Notes: generated by a model not told the origin, from the letters alone. A DNA stretch of 64,000 nucleotides from Planomicrobium sp. YIM 101495 (GCF_009707665.1 NZ_WLZW01000004.1:62001-126000), one strand, 5' to 3'. Positions 27,918-35,850 are shown, numbered from the stretch's first letter. A program made the numbers and translations.

Positions 27918-28004
27918 TTGATAATCGCTGATAAACTATCGAAAACCGCTGATAAACTCAAAATAATCGCTGATAAACCCACGAAAATCGCTGATAAACT
28001 ATAA
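27918..28004 (+). CDS. Possible 28-residue heptad-repeat peptide encoded by the CGCTGATAAA array
   Basis: GGGAGGAG (27906-27913) is followed by TTG at 27918 and an uninterrupted frame to TAA at 28002. The product is four 7-residue repeats of the type IADKLxK (IIADKLS, KTADKLK, IIADKPT, KIADKL). Because the DNA unit is exactly 21 bp, every copy stays in frame. Whether this is a real small protein or a chance reading of a DNA repeat is open; similar 'ADK' repeat sequences in other Bacillales are something I recall but cannot verify here. Confidence 0.3.
   Translation: MIIADKLSKTADKLKIIADKPTKIADKL
27921..28003. repeat. Family A repeat array: four 21-bp units with core CGCTGATAAA
   Basis: CGCTGATAAA starts at 27926, 27947, 27968 and 27989, a strict 21-bp spacing, with partly conserved flanks (GAAAAT or AATAAT before it, CTAT, CTCA or CCCA after it). 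The second unit has CCGCTGATAAA. It lies in the 434-bp gap between the gltD terminator and the terminator of the converging symporter gene. Confidence 0.9.
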
Positions 28005-28100
28005 GAAGGCTCCTGCTGCCCCAGTTTCAGCTTTTCGGCGACGGCACCGTGATCGCTGGCCCGTTCAGCAGCAAAGCAGCGCGATCTGGATTCCACCATC

Positions 28101-28145
28101 TAAAAACACCCCAAAAGTTAGATTTGAACTCTAACTTTTGAGGTG
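28101..28145 (-). terminator. Terminator of the symporter gene
   Basis: On the minus strand CACCTCAAAAGTTAGA pairs with TCTAACTTTTGGGGTG, followed by TTTTT. A second small GC stem (CCACCG / CGGTGG) sits between it and the stop codon. Confidence 0.88.
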
Positions 28146-28176
28146 CACCACCGGGCTCGGTGGTTTCCTTGTACTC

Positions 28177-29412
28177 TTAAGCTTTTTTCATTGCTCTCTT
28201 TTTCTCGGTTTCCGCCACATACAATGCACATGCCGCGTCGCCGGAGATGTTGACGGCTGTACGGGACATATCGAGCAAGCGGTCGATGCCGATGACAAGG
28301 CCGATTCCTTCGACTGGCAGGCCGACGCTCGTTAGGACCATGGCAAGCATGATCAGGCCGACGCCAGGGACACCTGCCGTGCCGATACTTGCAAGGACGG
28401 CTGTCAGGACGACAGTCGCAAGTTCGCCGATCGTCAGGTCAAGACCGTAAGCCTGGGCGATGAAAAGAGTTGCGACCCCTTGCATGATCGCCGTGCCATC
28501 CATGTTGATCGTCGCGCCAAGTGGCTGCACGAACGAAGAGATGGATTTCGGGATTTTCAATTTCGTTTGTGCAACTTCCATTGAGACCGGAAGTGTGCCG
28601 GTACTGCTGGACGTACTGAATGCCACGGTCATGGCAGGGAAGAACTCTTTGAAAAACCAGACGGGACTTTTCTTCGCAAGGAATAGGACCGTGCCGCCGT
28701 AAGTGAATGCCGAGTGGATCAGAAGTGCGCCAAGGATGACGAGCATATAGGCGCCCATGGCTTGCATGGCAGACAACCCTTGTGAGCCGACTGCCGTTGC
28801 GATCAAGCCGAACGTGCCATATGGAGCGAACTTCATGACGATACCGACAAGGTACATCATGACTTCATTCCCTTGCTCGATCAAGTTCGTCAAGCTACGC
28901 GTCTTTTCGCCGAGCGCTATCAGAGCGAGACCGACAAATACAGCGAAGACGATGATCTGCAGCATGTTGCCTTCTGTCATGGCGGCGAGCGGATTATCGG
29001 GGATGATGTCCAGTAACGTCTCAGAAATCGGCGGTGCATCTTCCGTCTCGAACGACGCGCCTTCCAAGTCGAAATCACCAGCAAGACCAGGCTGGATGAC
29101 TGCTGCGAGTGCCATCCCGATCGTAATGGCGATGGTCGTCGTCACGATGAAGTAGGTGATGGTTTTGACACCGATCCTTCCGAGTTTTGCAGGGTCCCCG
29201 AGTCCGGCTACACCGAGGACGAGTGACAAGAAGACAAGGGGGACAACGAGCATACTGATCAATGCTAAGAAGATTTGACCGAGTGGCACGAACACGTACG
29301 GATTGACTATGTCAAAAACGCCAGGTGCAAATAAATTCAGCAAAAGACCGACAATAGCACCTAAAATGAGTGCGCTGATTACTTTGAATGTTAATCCTTT
29401 TTTCTTCTTCAT
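28177..29412 (-). CDS. Dicarboxylate/amino acid:cation symporter (DAACS, GltP/GltT family)
   Basis: 411 residues from the ATG at 29412 (GAAGGGAA upstream); the 36-residue in-frame extension to 29520 lacks a site. The family core is visible: a serine-rich re-entrant loop AFSTSSSTGTLPVSME, the motif QPLGATINMDGTAIMQG with the sodium-binding NMDGT, and the C-terminal loop GIDRLLDMSRTAVNISGDAACA. Eight helices plus two hairpins are expected. It imports glutamate, aspartate or C4-dicarboxylates with sodium or protons. Its position next to gltBD fits glutamate metabolism, but the genes converge and are not co-transcribed. Confidence 0.94.
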   Translation of the reverse strand: MKKKKGLTFKVISALILGAIVGLLLNLFAPGVFDIVNPYVFVPLGQIFLALISMLVVPLVFLSLVLGVAGLGDPAKLGRIGVKTITYFIVTTTIAITIGMALAAVIQPGLAGDFDLEGASFETEDAPPISETLLDIIPDNPLAAMTEGNMLQIIVFAVFVGLALIALGEKTRSLTNLIEQGNEVMMYLVGIVMKFAPYGTFGLIATAVGSQGLSAMQAMGAYMLVILGALLIHSAFTYGGTVLFLAKKSPVWFFKEFFPAMTVAFSTSSSTGTLPVSMEVAQTKLKIPKSISSFVQPLGATINMDGTAIMQGVATLFIAQAYGLDLTIGELATVVLTAVLASIGTAGVPGVGLIMLAMVLTSVGLPVEGIGLVIGIDRLLDMSRTAVNISGDAACALYVAETEKKRAMKKA

Positions 29413-29835
29413 GTGGTTTATTCCCTTCTCTCTATCTATCGATGCTAAAAAAGTGGGCAAATTACAGTGTAACCGATGCCAAAAAACAAGGAAAGTGTAA
29501 ATAAACCTGTTTCGCACCATAATGAATGAAAAAAATTATTCAGAAAAAAACGGTTTATTGCTTGATGTAGCAAGGTTTCGAGAAAAAATGCTCCATCCGG
29601 TGGAATTGTCGGGTCTCTCGGTCTATATCTCGCGTGCAATTTTCTCGGGAAGAAAAGGAAGAAGGATTACATATTTTAATATAAAGATTAATTTTTCAGA
29701 AAATACTATCATTATTCGGTAATATGGCCTATAATGAGCGGGAGATACAGTTTTTTTGGATGGAACAAACGAGTTATCTGGGTATTAAGGCTTTCTTTGG
29801 TAAGAGACTAAATCAAAAAGCTAGGAGGATGACGA
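29413..29835. other. 423-bp divergent intergenic region
   Basis: It separates the symporter from the FemAB-like gene. AT-rich, with no supported gene; a 66-codon plus-strand frame at 29522 lacks a ribosome binding site and recognisable sequence. Promoters for both flanking genes must lie here. Confidence 0.4.
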
Positions 29836-30828
29836 ATGGAAGTATATCCTGATATTTATTTTTTGCCGGAATGGGGACAAGCTTATCAATCGAAGGAACA
29901 CGGCGGAGAGCTCAGAACTTTTGAGGTGAAGAATGATTGTGGGCATGTGTATTATCAATTCATCATTCGGGAAACCCCGGTCCAGACGGAAGGCCAGAAA
30001 TATTACGACATTATTACGCCATTCGGCTTTAGCGGGCCAGTTCTCCTGGCGTGTGTACCGAATAAAGAGAGCGACATGATTCAAGCATTTAATGACGCGT
30101 TCCAGGACTACTGCATGCAGCACCGGATCGTGAGCGAATACGTCCGATTCAATGGCTGGATCAATAATGGCAAAGACTTCGAAGGAATCTACGACAAACG
30201 GAACCACGGCACGACCGTGTTCATCGATTTGACGGTTCCGGATTTCTTTCGGGACGAATTCTCTTCGAATGCTCGGAGATTAGTGAAGAGATCACGGGAA
30301 AATAATGTGGAAATCGAGTTCGACTTTAGCGGCGCCAGTTCGCATGAGTTTGCGCGATTGTATGGATTGATGGTTGAAAAGAATGCAGTGACCAATGAGT
30401 ACTATCAATTCACAGAAGAATTCATCCGGACCTCGTTTAATTATTTGAGCGGCAAGCAATTTATCGTGAATGCTAAACACGAAGGGAAATATATTGCATC
30501 CGCTTTGTTTCTCCATCACGGAGACTATCTCCATTCCCATTTGGCTGCAAACGATCCAGCGTATTTCCGCCTGGCAGCAAGTAGCTTGATTACATATGAA
30601 GCATGCCGCTGGGGAGTGGACAACGGGAAGAAAGTTTTTCACTTGGGCGGAGCCAGCAATGATCGGAACTTGCACCGCTTCAAGATGGGATTCACAAGGA
30701 CGGAACCGCTGGACCTGCTGATCGGCATGAAAATCAGGGACCATGAAGTATACAACCAATTGGCGAGTATAAAAGAAAAGATGGCGGGTTCTCTGGATGA
30801 GGATTATTTTCCTTTATACCGCGGTTGA
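29836..30828 (+). CDS. GNAT/FemAB-like acyl- or aminoacyltransferase
   Basis: 330 residues, ATG with AGGAGGA upstream. The C-terminal half has the FemAB-type GNAT arrangement seen in lipid II-linked aminoacyltransferases and CelD-like enzymes: SSNARRLVKRSRENNVEIEF, LMVEKNAVTNEYYQFT, AKHEGKYIASALFLHHGDYL and KKVFHLGGASNDRNLHRFKMG. Such proteins move acyl or aminoacyl groups onto cell-wall or exopolysaccharide precursors. A glycosyltransferase gene follows 104 bp later on the same strand, suggesting a shared surface-glycan role. The true acceptor is unknown. Confidence 0.78.
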   Translation: MEVYPDIYFLPEWGQAYQSKEHGGELRTFEVKNDCGHVYYQFIIRETPVQTEGQKYYDIITPFGFSGPVLLACVPNKESDMIQAFNDAFQDYCMQHRIVSEYVRFNGWINNGKDFEGIYDKRNHGTTVFIDLTVPDFFRDEFSSNARRLVKRSRENNVEIEFDFSGASSHEFARLYGLMVEKNAVTNEYYQFTEEFIRTSFNYLSGKQFIVNAKHEGKYIASALFLHHGDYLHSHLAANDPAYFRLAASSLITYEACRWGVDNGKKVFHLGGASNDRNLHRFKMGFTRTEPLDLLIGMKIRDHEVYNQLASIKEKMAGSLDEDYFPLYRG

Positions 30829-30932
30829 TCGCGAATGTGTGCGAAAAAAGGAGTCCCTCTGGCTGTCTTGCTTTTCCATGAACCAAGGAAAACAGCTGAG
30901 AGCATGAAAACGTGTAAAGGGGGTTGAGCGAT

Positions 30933-31901
30933 GTGGAAAAGGAAGTGATCACCGTCAGCATCTGCTGCTTGAGCTATAACCATGAGCCATACCTTGCAGA
31001 TGCGATCGAAAGTTTCTTAAGTCAAAAAACAGATTTTTCATTTGAAGTCCTGATTCATGATGATGCTTCGACGGACCGTTCAGCTGCGATCATCAAGGAG
31101 TATGAAGAGAAATATCCCTATATCATCAAAGCTATGTACCAAACGGAAAATCAGTACTCGCAAGGAGTCTTGGTGGATCTAGTGAATCAGGCGCGTGCGC
31201 GGGGCAAATATCTCGCGTATTGCGAAGGGGACGACTACTGGACGGATCCGACGAAACTGCAACGGCAAGTCGATTATATGGAAGCACATCCGGAGTGCAG
31301 TATGAGTGTGCATGCTGCATCGACCGTATCCGCGCTGAAGAAGAAAGTCCTTTCTGATGTAAGGCCGAGTGTCGGAGATAGAGATCTCACTGTCGAAGAA
31401 CTCATCGAAGGGGGCGGGGAGTTCGTCGCAACCAATTCGATCTTATTGGCAAAAGAGAAGATCGAGCCGCTCCCGGAATTTTTCCACCGGGCGGTCGTGG
31501 GGGATTATCCTTTAGTGATTTATGGAGGGCTTCAAGGAGCCGTTCATTATATGGACCGCAACATGTCGGCGTATCGCGTCGGGGTGAGTGGATCGTGGAC
31601 ACAGCGGGAACTCGCGACGGTGGAGAAAAAGGGCGCGCATATGCAGGAAATCGCCAGGATGTTGGATGAAATCAACGAATATACGGATTACCGATATGAC
31701 AGGTCGATCCGTGTGACGAAAGAAAGAAATGAGCTGCATCTCCTGCTTGAGCAAGGGCGTGTAGCAGAAGCGAAAAAAGGAAAATACCGTGAACAATACA
31801 ACCAGTTAAGCCTTAAGAAAATCATCCTCTTCCGTATTAAACATTCCTTTCCGAACGTGGCAAGATTATTGAAGGCGATCAGGTGGGGCGTGTCGGCGTG
31901 A
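30933..31901 (+). CDS. Family 2 glycosyltransferase
   Basis: 322 residues. I prefer the GTG at 30933 because AAAGGGGG sits 9 nt upstream; the in-frame TTG at 30924 is too close to that site. The GT-A fold begins VITVSICCLSYNHEPYLADA and contains the nucleotide-binding VLIHDDASTDRSA, the metal-binding region AYCEGDDYWTDPTKLQRQVDY and an acceptor-side region HRAVVGDYPLVIYGG. This matches GT2 enzymes of capsule and teichoic-type glycan synthesis. The C-terminus is basic and amphipathic (KKIILFRIKHSFPN), suggesting membrane contact. Probably functions with the preceding FemAB-like gene. Confidence 0.88.
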   Translation: MEKEVITVSICCLSYNHEPYLADAIESFLSQKTDFSFEVLIHDDASTDRSAAIIKEYEEKYPYIIKAMYQTENQYSQGVLVDLVNQARARGKYLAYCEGDDYWTDPTKLQRQVDYMEAHPECSMSVHAASTVSALKKKVLSDVRPSVGDRDLTVEELIEGGGEFVATNSILLAKEKIEPLPEFFHRAVVGDYPLVIYGGLQGAVHYMDRNMSAYRVGVSGSWTQRELATVEKKGAHMQEIARMLDEINEYTDYRYDRSIRVTKERNELHLLLEQGRVAEAKKGKYREQYNQLSLKKIILFRIKHSFPNVARLLKAIRWGVSA

Positions 31902-31923
31902 TGCGAAGATGAGACTGAAATGA

Positions 31924-31952
31924 AAGTGCATCTGCTTTAGGTGCGCTTTTTT
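31924..31952 (+). terminator. Terminator of the glycosyltransferase gene
   Basis: Stem AAGTGCATCT / AGGTGCGCTT (two wobble pairs) with a 5-nt loop, followed by TTTT. Confidence 0.7.
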
Positions 31953-32520
31953 CGTGCTGAGAATCTAGGGATGAGATTCTTTACGCACCTGCTCGCTCGT
32001 TCATATATAATGGGGAAAAGCCCTTCGGAAGGAGCGGATCTTCTATGGAGACGATTCTTGCAATCTGTGATGGCAGTTGCGATCCCGAAGGTAATATTGG
32101 TGATGCTGAGCCAGCTCATTTGACGGTCTTCACGCGGAACTTTATCCAACGAATAGTCTTTTTTCACTTCCACTTCATGTCCTGCATCACTACTTGTGCT
32201 CAATTTGCCCCCTTCTTTCTTTGTGGGAATTTTATTCTAATATTAAGATAATTATTGGTGATTGAGTTTCTATACCCGTTGGCAAGGAATTTTAGGCCTG
32301 ATTTTCGGGGGGATTCCATTATCTCTTGATTGCGCTACGGACAGGGAAGAATTCCGCTAAGTTCTTTGCTGCATCAGAACCAAGCGTGCTTAGTCATCTG
32401 AGCCTTATCGCTGCCACTGGTTTTCATTGATTATAACTGGCGGAAACAGCGGCAGGAAAATCGTAGTAGGATGTAGAATAAGTTATCAGAGGAAATCAAA
32501 AGTGGAAAGGTCGTGCTGGT
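31953..32520. other. 568-bp region of gene debris
   Basis: It holds the NCS1 permease stub on the minus strand (listed separately). On the plus strand, a TATAAT-like sequence (about 32004) and GGAAGGAG are followed by an ATG at 32045; that frame (METILAICDGS...) quickly becomes antisense to the stub. The segment looks like two gene beginnings joined head to head after a deletion. 32255-32510 shows nothing I can name. Confidence 0.4.
32075..32203 (-). pseudogene. N-terminal stub of an NCS1-family (purine/cytosine/allantoin) permease
   Basis: A TTG at 32203 with GAAGGGGG upstream begins SSDAGHEVEVKKDYSLDKVP, followed by EDRQMSWLSITNITFGIATA. That is the cytosolic N-terminus and first helix of NCS1 transporters, which have a conserved DYxLxxVPxxxR then W. 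After about 43 residues the similarity stops and the frame runs into unrelated sequence (ITDCKNRLHRR). The other ten or so helices are gone, so the gene was cut, probably by deletion, while its start region remains. Confidence 0.6.
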
Positions 32521-32709
32521 ATGAGTAAGATTTCTATTTTGATAGTTGGTATTTGTTTGTTATTGATTCCCTTCTTTGCGTATCAACTCATTTATGGATC
32601 GGGATTCGGCTCATTCGTTTACTCAGGTTCGATGATCGCGCTGCTGTTTGTTTCAATTGGGCTTGTCATCAGCCATTGGAAAGCGAAAGGTGAGAAAGTA
32701 AGTGGATGA
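32521..32709 (+). CDS. Small two-helix membrane protein
   Basis: 62 residues, ATG with GGAAAGG upstream. Two hydrophobic segments (ISILIVGICLLLIPFFAYQL and SGSMIALLFVSIGLVISHW) are joined by a short Gly/Ser loop, and the tail is basic. No family recognised. It may be real given the ribosome binding site and clean topology. Confidence 0.5.
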   Translation: MSKISILIVGICLLLIPFFAYQLIYGSGFGSFVYSGSMIALLFVSIGLVISHWKAKGEKVSG

Positions 32710-32795
32710 TTGTATCAGGCCATGTGCTTTGTTGAACGAAATACTTTTATATTAGCCGAAGAGGGTGGCTTATAATCCATCTGAAATCTGTCCAA

Positions 32796-33548
32796 TTGCA
32801 AATCAGCCAGAAGGATTCAGGGAATTACCCATACAACCTACCGATTTTGACAAATCTGGAGAAACTCGAATTCACCAAACCGGTTACGATATTGGTGGGG
32901 GAGAATGGAACGGGGAAATCGACGTTATTGGAAGGGATCGCCGCCAGCAGCGGAAGCATCTTGATTGGTGGAACAGCGTATGAGGAGTCCGAGCTCTCGA
33001 GGGAATTGAAAACGAAATTAAAATTGGTCTGGTCGATCAAGACGAAGAAAGGGTTTTACTTCCGGGCAAATGATTTCACCAATTTCATCAGTAGGTTGAA
33101 GGAAGTGAAACGAGATTCCAGGAAAATGATTGAGGAAATTAAGGAAAGTGGCAGAAATAGGCGCGAAGTAATGCCATATGCCCGAACTCTTTACGACTTG
33201 GAACGGTTGTACGGGGAAGGCTTGGAAGTCCGGTCACATGGTGAGAGCTTTCTTGATTTGTTCCAGGCGAGGTTGCAGCCGAACGGCCTGTATTTACTGG
33301 ATGAGCCGGAAGCGCCGCTGTCTCCGATCAAGCAATTGACGCTCATCTCGATCATGAAAGAAATGGTGGACGAGAACTGTCAATTCATCATCGCGACTCA
33401 CTCGCCGATCTTGATGGCTTTTCCGGAAGCTGAAATCCTTTTGATCGAGGATGGAGTGATCCGGAAAGCCGATTACGATGAATTGGAGCATGTGAAGATC
33501 ACGAAAGATTTCCTGAACGAACCGGAACGATTCCTGAAGCATTTGTAG
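32796..33548 (+). CDS. AAA-type ATPase of the ABC/SMC-like fold (AAA_21 type)
   Basis: 251 residues counted from the TTG at 32796. Walker A is VGENGTGKSTLLEGIA, the ABC-like signature region is VRSHGESFLDLF, Walker B is GLYLLDEPEAPLSP, and the switch His is in QFIIATHSPILMA. Related proteins usually begin with a Met-Ile-His-Leu-Lys-Ser type start. Here the eight codons before the TTG read I I H L K S V Q, with ATA at 32772 where ATG is expected and GAGGGTGG just upstream. The natural start may therefore be a non-canonical ATA, or a mutated ATG with TTG used instead. Function unknown. Confidence 0.78.
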   Translation: MQISQKDSGNYPYNLPILTNLEKLEFTKPVTILVGENGTGKSTLLEGIAASSGSILIGGTAYEESELSRELKTKLKLVWSIKTKKGFYFRANDFTNFISRLKEVKRDSRKMIEEIKESGRNRREVMPYARTLYDLERLYGEGLEVRSHGESFLDLFQARLQPNGLYLLDEPEAPLSPIKQLTLISIMKEMVDENCQFIIATHSPILMAFPEAEILLIEDGVIRKADYDELEHVKITKDFLNEPERFLKHL

Positions 33549-33577
33549 CTGGGAATCGCTTCAAAGGACACAAGAGA

Positions 33578-33617
33578 AAACACCACCACTCCAAAATTTT
33601 GGGGCGGGGGTGTTTTT
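33578..33617 (+). terminator. Terminator after the AAA ATPase gene
   Basis: Stem AACACC...CTCCAAAA / TTTTGGGG...GGTGTT followed by TTTTTTT. Confidence 0.85.
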
Positions 33618-33624
33618 TTCACTT

Positions 33625-33735
33625 TTTAACCTCGCGGACAGTATTTTGCATCTGCGGACAGTATTTGGTCTGTTCCGGACAGTATTTCGCAAATGCGGAC
33701 AGTATTCCAATCATTCCGGACAGTATCTCCAAATA
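33625..33735. repeat. Family B repeat array 1: five units with core CGGACAGTAT
   Basis: CGGACAGTAT starts at 33635, 33655, 33676, 33696 and 33717, so spacings are 20, 21, 20, 21. Units alternate between a GCGGAC and a CCGGAC context. The array opens with TTTTTAACCTCG directly behind the terminator of the AAA ATPase gene. The mixed 20/21 spacing breaks any reading frame, so it is not a coding repeat. Confidence 0.9.
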
Positions 33736-33952
33736 ATGGAAGTCGAATGGAGTAGAAAAACCCCCAAACACAATTTCATCATTCATATTCCAAATGACGC
33801 AAATGCTAACAATAAATGGATACAAAACGGTTAACAGTGGTAAAATAAAAACGAGGGGTGAAAGCGCTCCCATCAAAATAGGGGCGGAATCAGCCGCAAC
33901 ACCTTTTTGCAACTTTTTAGCGTCAACACTATGAAGTCAGGGAGACTGGAAT

Positions 33953-35023
33953 ATGAAAATTGCAGTAGTAGGAGCAGGGAATGGCGGTTGCGCAGTAGCA
34001 GCAGATTTATCGATGAAGGGGCATGAAGTAACGTTGATTAAGACGTCCGCTTCGATGCATAATGAAAATTTTCAGTATTTGCTGGATCACGACGGGGCAG
34101 TCCGGATCGATGAAAAAGGGCAAGTCCGGACAACGAACATCGCCCACGTGACAAAAGAGCTTTCAGCCATCACGGAAGCGAAAATCATCATCGTTTACAT
34201 TCAAACAAACTACCATGAAGAATTGATGAAGCGGATGGCGGAGTATCTTGCAGATGGCCAGATCGTCTTGATCAATCCGGGGTATTTATCAACAGCGTAC
34301 TTGCTGAAGTACAGTGCAGGGCGGGACATTACGATTGTGGAAGCCGAGAGCTCGTTCCTGGATTGTCGCATTCTTGAGCCTGGGTACATCAAAGTCGGCT
34401 TCCGGAACGTGCGGAATCCACTCGGCGTCTACCCGGTGAAGAATCTCCCGCTCGTGCAAGCGGATCTAGAGGCACTCGGGTTCCCATTCGTTTACTTGTC
34501 TTCGGTCGTTGAAGCCGCGCTCCACAATCCGAACTTGATCGTTCACACAGTCGGCGCCATCATGAGCATGCCGCGGATTGAAAAGACCAATGGCGATTAC
34601 ATCATGTACCACGAAGTGTTTACGCCAAGCGTCTGGAAGGTTCTCGAAAAGCTCGACAGCGAAAAAATGGACGTTCTCGAAAAGCTGGGATTCCCAAGGC
34701 TTTCATACGTAGAAGCCTGCAAATACCGGAACACGTTGGATGAGACGCAAGATGCGAAAGAAGTGTTCTTCTGGTACGCGGCGATGCCGACACGCGCGAA
34801 GGGGCCGGTGAAGGTGAATTCTCGCTATATCACGGAAGACGTGCCGGAAGGACTTGTCATGCTGGAGGCCCTCGGAAAACAGCTGGGAGTAGCGACACCG
34901 GTCTGCAGTTCGCTGATCGAGATCGCTTCGGCAGCTTTGGAGCGTGACATGCGTGAGCAAGGGCGCACACCCGAACGCCTCGGGGTAGATAACTTGAAGA
35001 AAATATTGGCTGATAAAATATAA
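33953..35023 (+). CDS. NAD(P)-dependent octopine/nopaline-type (opine) dehydrogenase family protein
   Basis: 356 residues. An N-terminal Rossmann domain (MKIAVVGAGNGGCAVAADLS, then GHEVTLIKTS) is followed by the helical opine-dehydrogenase C-terminal domain with HNPNLIVHTVGAIMSMPRIE, whose His is part of the usual catalytic region. Opine dehydrogenases reductively join an amino acid to a keto acid; homologues in Firmicutes also serve opine-type metallophore synthesis (CntM-like). No nicotianamine synthase-like partner or transporter is adjacent, so that role is not supported here. Start is the ATG at 33953. Monocistronic with a strong terminator. Confidence 0.85.
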   Translation: MKIAVVGAGNGGCAVAADLSMKGHEVTLIKTSASMHNENFQYLLDHDGAVRIDEKGQVRTTNIAHVTKELSAITEAKIIIVYIQTNYHEELMKRMAEYLADGQIVLINPGYLSTAYLLKYSAGRDITIVEAESSFLDCRILEPGYIKVGFRNVRNPLGVYPVKNLPLVQADLEALGFPFVYLSSVVEAALHNPNLIVHTVGAIMSMPRIEKTNGDYIMYHEVFTPSVWKVLEKLDSEKMDVLEKLGFPRLSYVEACKYRNTLDETQDAKEVFFWYAAMPTRAKGPVKVNSRYITEDVPEGLVMLEALGKQLGVATPVCSSLIEIASAALERDMREQGRTPERLGVDNLKKILADKI

Positions 35024-35024
35024 G

Positions 35025-35075
35025 AAAAACGCCGCCTTTCCGGAATCATGGGATTCCGGAGAGGCGGCGTTTTAT
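35025..35075 (+). terminator. Terminator after the opine-type dehydrogenase gene
   Basis: Long stem AAAACGCCGCC / GGCGGCGTTTT continuing into TCCGGAATC / GATTCCGGA, followed by TTTTATTT. Confidence 0.93.
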
Positions 35076-35091
35076 TTATGGGATGCGCAAG

Positions 35092-35148
35092 TTATTCCCC
35101 GACCATCCCGTCATTATCGCGGTCATCCATGTATGGATACAGCCAGTG
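35092..35148 (-). pseudogene. Detached 3' end of the nuclease gene
   Basis: On the minus strand this reads H W L Y P Y M D D R D N D G M V G E stop. It is the exact continuation of the nuclease gene at 41692-42819, which reaches RMPITRDHW and then runs into the transposon. Joining the two restores a Ca-binding DxDNDG-type tail typical of this protein class. The fragment marks the left insertion edge of the transposon. Confidence 0.85.
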
Positions 35149-35184
35149 TTATATTTAGGTTAGGAAAGCGAAACTGTTGACACT

Positions 35185-35224
35185 AAAAGGACCACACATA
35201 TTAGACATGTCTAATGTGTGGTCC
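35185..35224 (-). terminator. Terminator of the dfr gene at the transposon end
   Basis: Minus-strand stem GGACCACACAT...GACATGTC...ATGTGTGGTCC-like, about 17 bp, followed by TTTT. Confidence 0.85.
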
Positions 35225-35256
35225 ATCTTTATTACATTATTCAACTAAAGCCTTCG

Positions 35257-35751
35257 TTAGCTTAACAATTTTCTTTCATAGACATGAAAATAGTAGTTAT
35301 AAGGATTTTCTCCATCCATAACACCTTTTTCAACGGATACTTCATCCCATTCATTGAAATTTACTTCTGGAAAAAATGTATCCCCTTCGAATTCATGATG
35401 AATTTTTGTAATATACATCTTCTCGACGTAAGGTAAGAACATTTTATAAATTTGTTCTCCCCCAAAAATAAAAATCTCTTTTTCATTTTTACAAATCTTA
35501 AACACATCTTCGATTGAATGGACAATTTCACAACCCTCAAATTTATAATTCTTATCTCTCGTTAAGACAATATTCCTTCTTTGAGGTAAAGCTCTTCCAA
35601 TTGATTCAAGGTTTTTTCTACCTAATATAATCGGATGTCTCTTTGTAGTATTTTTAACATACTCCCAATCCTTTGGAATTCTCCAAGGGATGTCATTCTC
35701 TTTGCCAATCACTCTATTCTTACCCATCGCAACAATTAAAGAAACTTTCAT
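35257..35751 (-). CDS. dfr: Dihydrofolate reductase, close to trimethoprim-insensitive DfrK/DfrG
   Basis: 164 residues from the ATG at 35751 (AAAGG upstream; a GTG at 35760 is in frame). DHFR motifs: KVSLIVAMGKNRVIGKENDI, PWRIPKDWEYVKNTT, PIILGRKNLESIGRALPQRR, EIFIFGGEQIYKMFLPYVEK and FEGDTFFPEVNFNEWDEVS. It reduces dihydrofolate with NADPH. From memory the protein is very close to the acquired Gram-positive DfrK and DfrG enzymes and clearly unlike host-type DHFRs of Bacillales. Combined with the Tn554-type setting this suggests acquired trimethoprim resistance; the phenotype is inferred. Confidence 0.93.
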   Translation of the reverse strand: MKVSLIVAMGKNRVIGKENDIPWRIPKDWEYVKNTTKRHPIILGRKNLESIGRALPQRRNIVLTRDKNYKFEGCEIVHSIEDVFKICKNEKEIFIFGGEQIYKMFLPYVEKMYITKIHHEFEGDTFFPEVNFNEWDEVSVEKGVMDGENPYNYYFHVYERKLLS

Positions 35752-35814
35752 ATTTAACACAGCCTTTTTTAACTATTTTACCATGTAATTTCTTATTTCA
35801 ATTGAAATTCCTTG

Positions 35815-35850
35815 TTCCACTATCCTGCCCCGTTAATTGAATATCAATGT
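35815..35850. repeat. Copy 1 of a CCTGCCCCGTTA-type motif between cargo genes
   Basis: CTATCCTGCCCCGTTAATTG lies between dfr and the 95-residue ORF. Related copies: ATTATCCTGACCCGTTACTT near 36210 and CTAGCCTGCTCGGTTAGTTG near 37662. Each falls at a boundary between cargo modules. Confidence 0.55.

Noticed and set aside
27758-28099. A 113-residue minus-strand frame with SLSAI-type repeats
   Set aside because: It is the complement of the family A array plus terminator sequence and lacks a ribosome binding site; the opposite strand gives the more convincing small frame.
32045-32251. 68-residue plus-strand frame starting METILAICDGS
   Set aside because: It has a promoter-like sequence and ribosome binding site, but beyond the first dozen codons it is antisense to the NCS1 permease stub; more likely a stub of a lost gene than a protein.
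32796-33548. AAA ATPase as part of a phage-defence system
   Set aside because: No nuclease, reverse transcriptase or other defence partner is adjacent; single AAA_21-type ATPases are common outside defence.
33619-33912. A minus-strand frame with repeated YCPEQTKYCPQ-like sequence
   Set aside because: It is a read-through of family B repeats; the mixed 20/21-bp spacing changes frame between units and there is no start signal.
33953-35023. Opine-metallophore (CntM-like) biosynthesis gene
   Set aside because: No nicotianamine synthase-like, histidine racemase-like or metal transporter genes are adjacent; only the general opine dehydrogenase family is supported.
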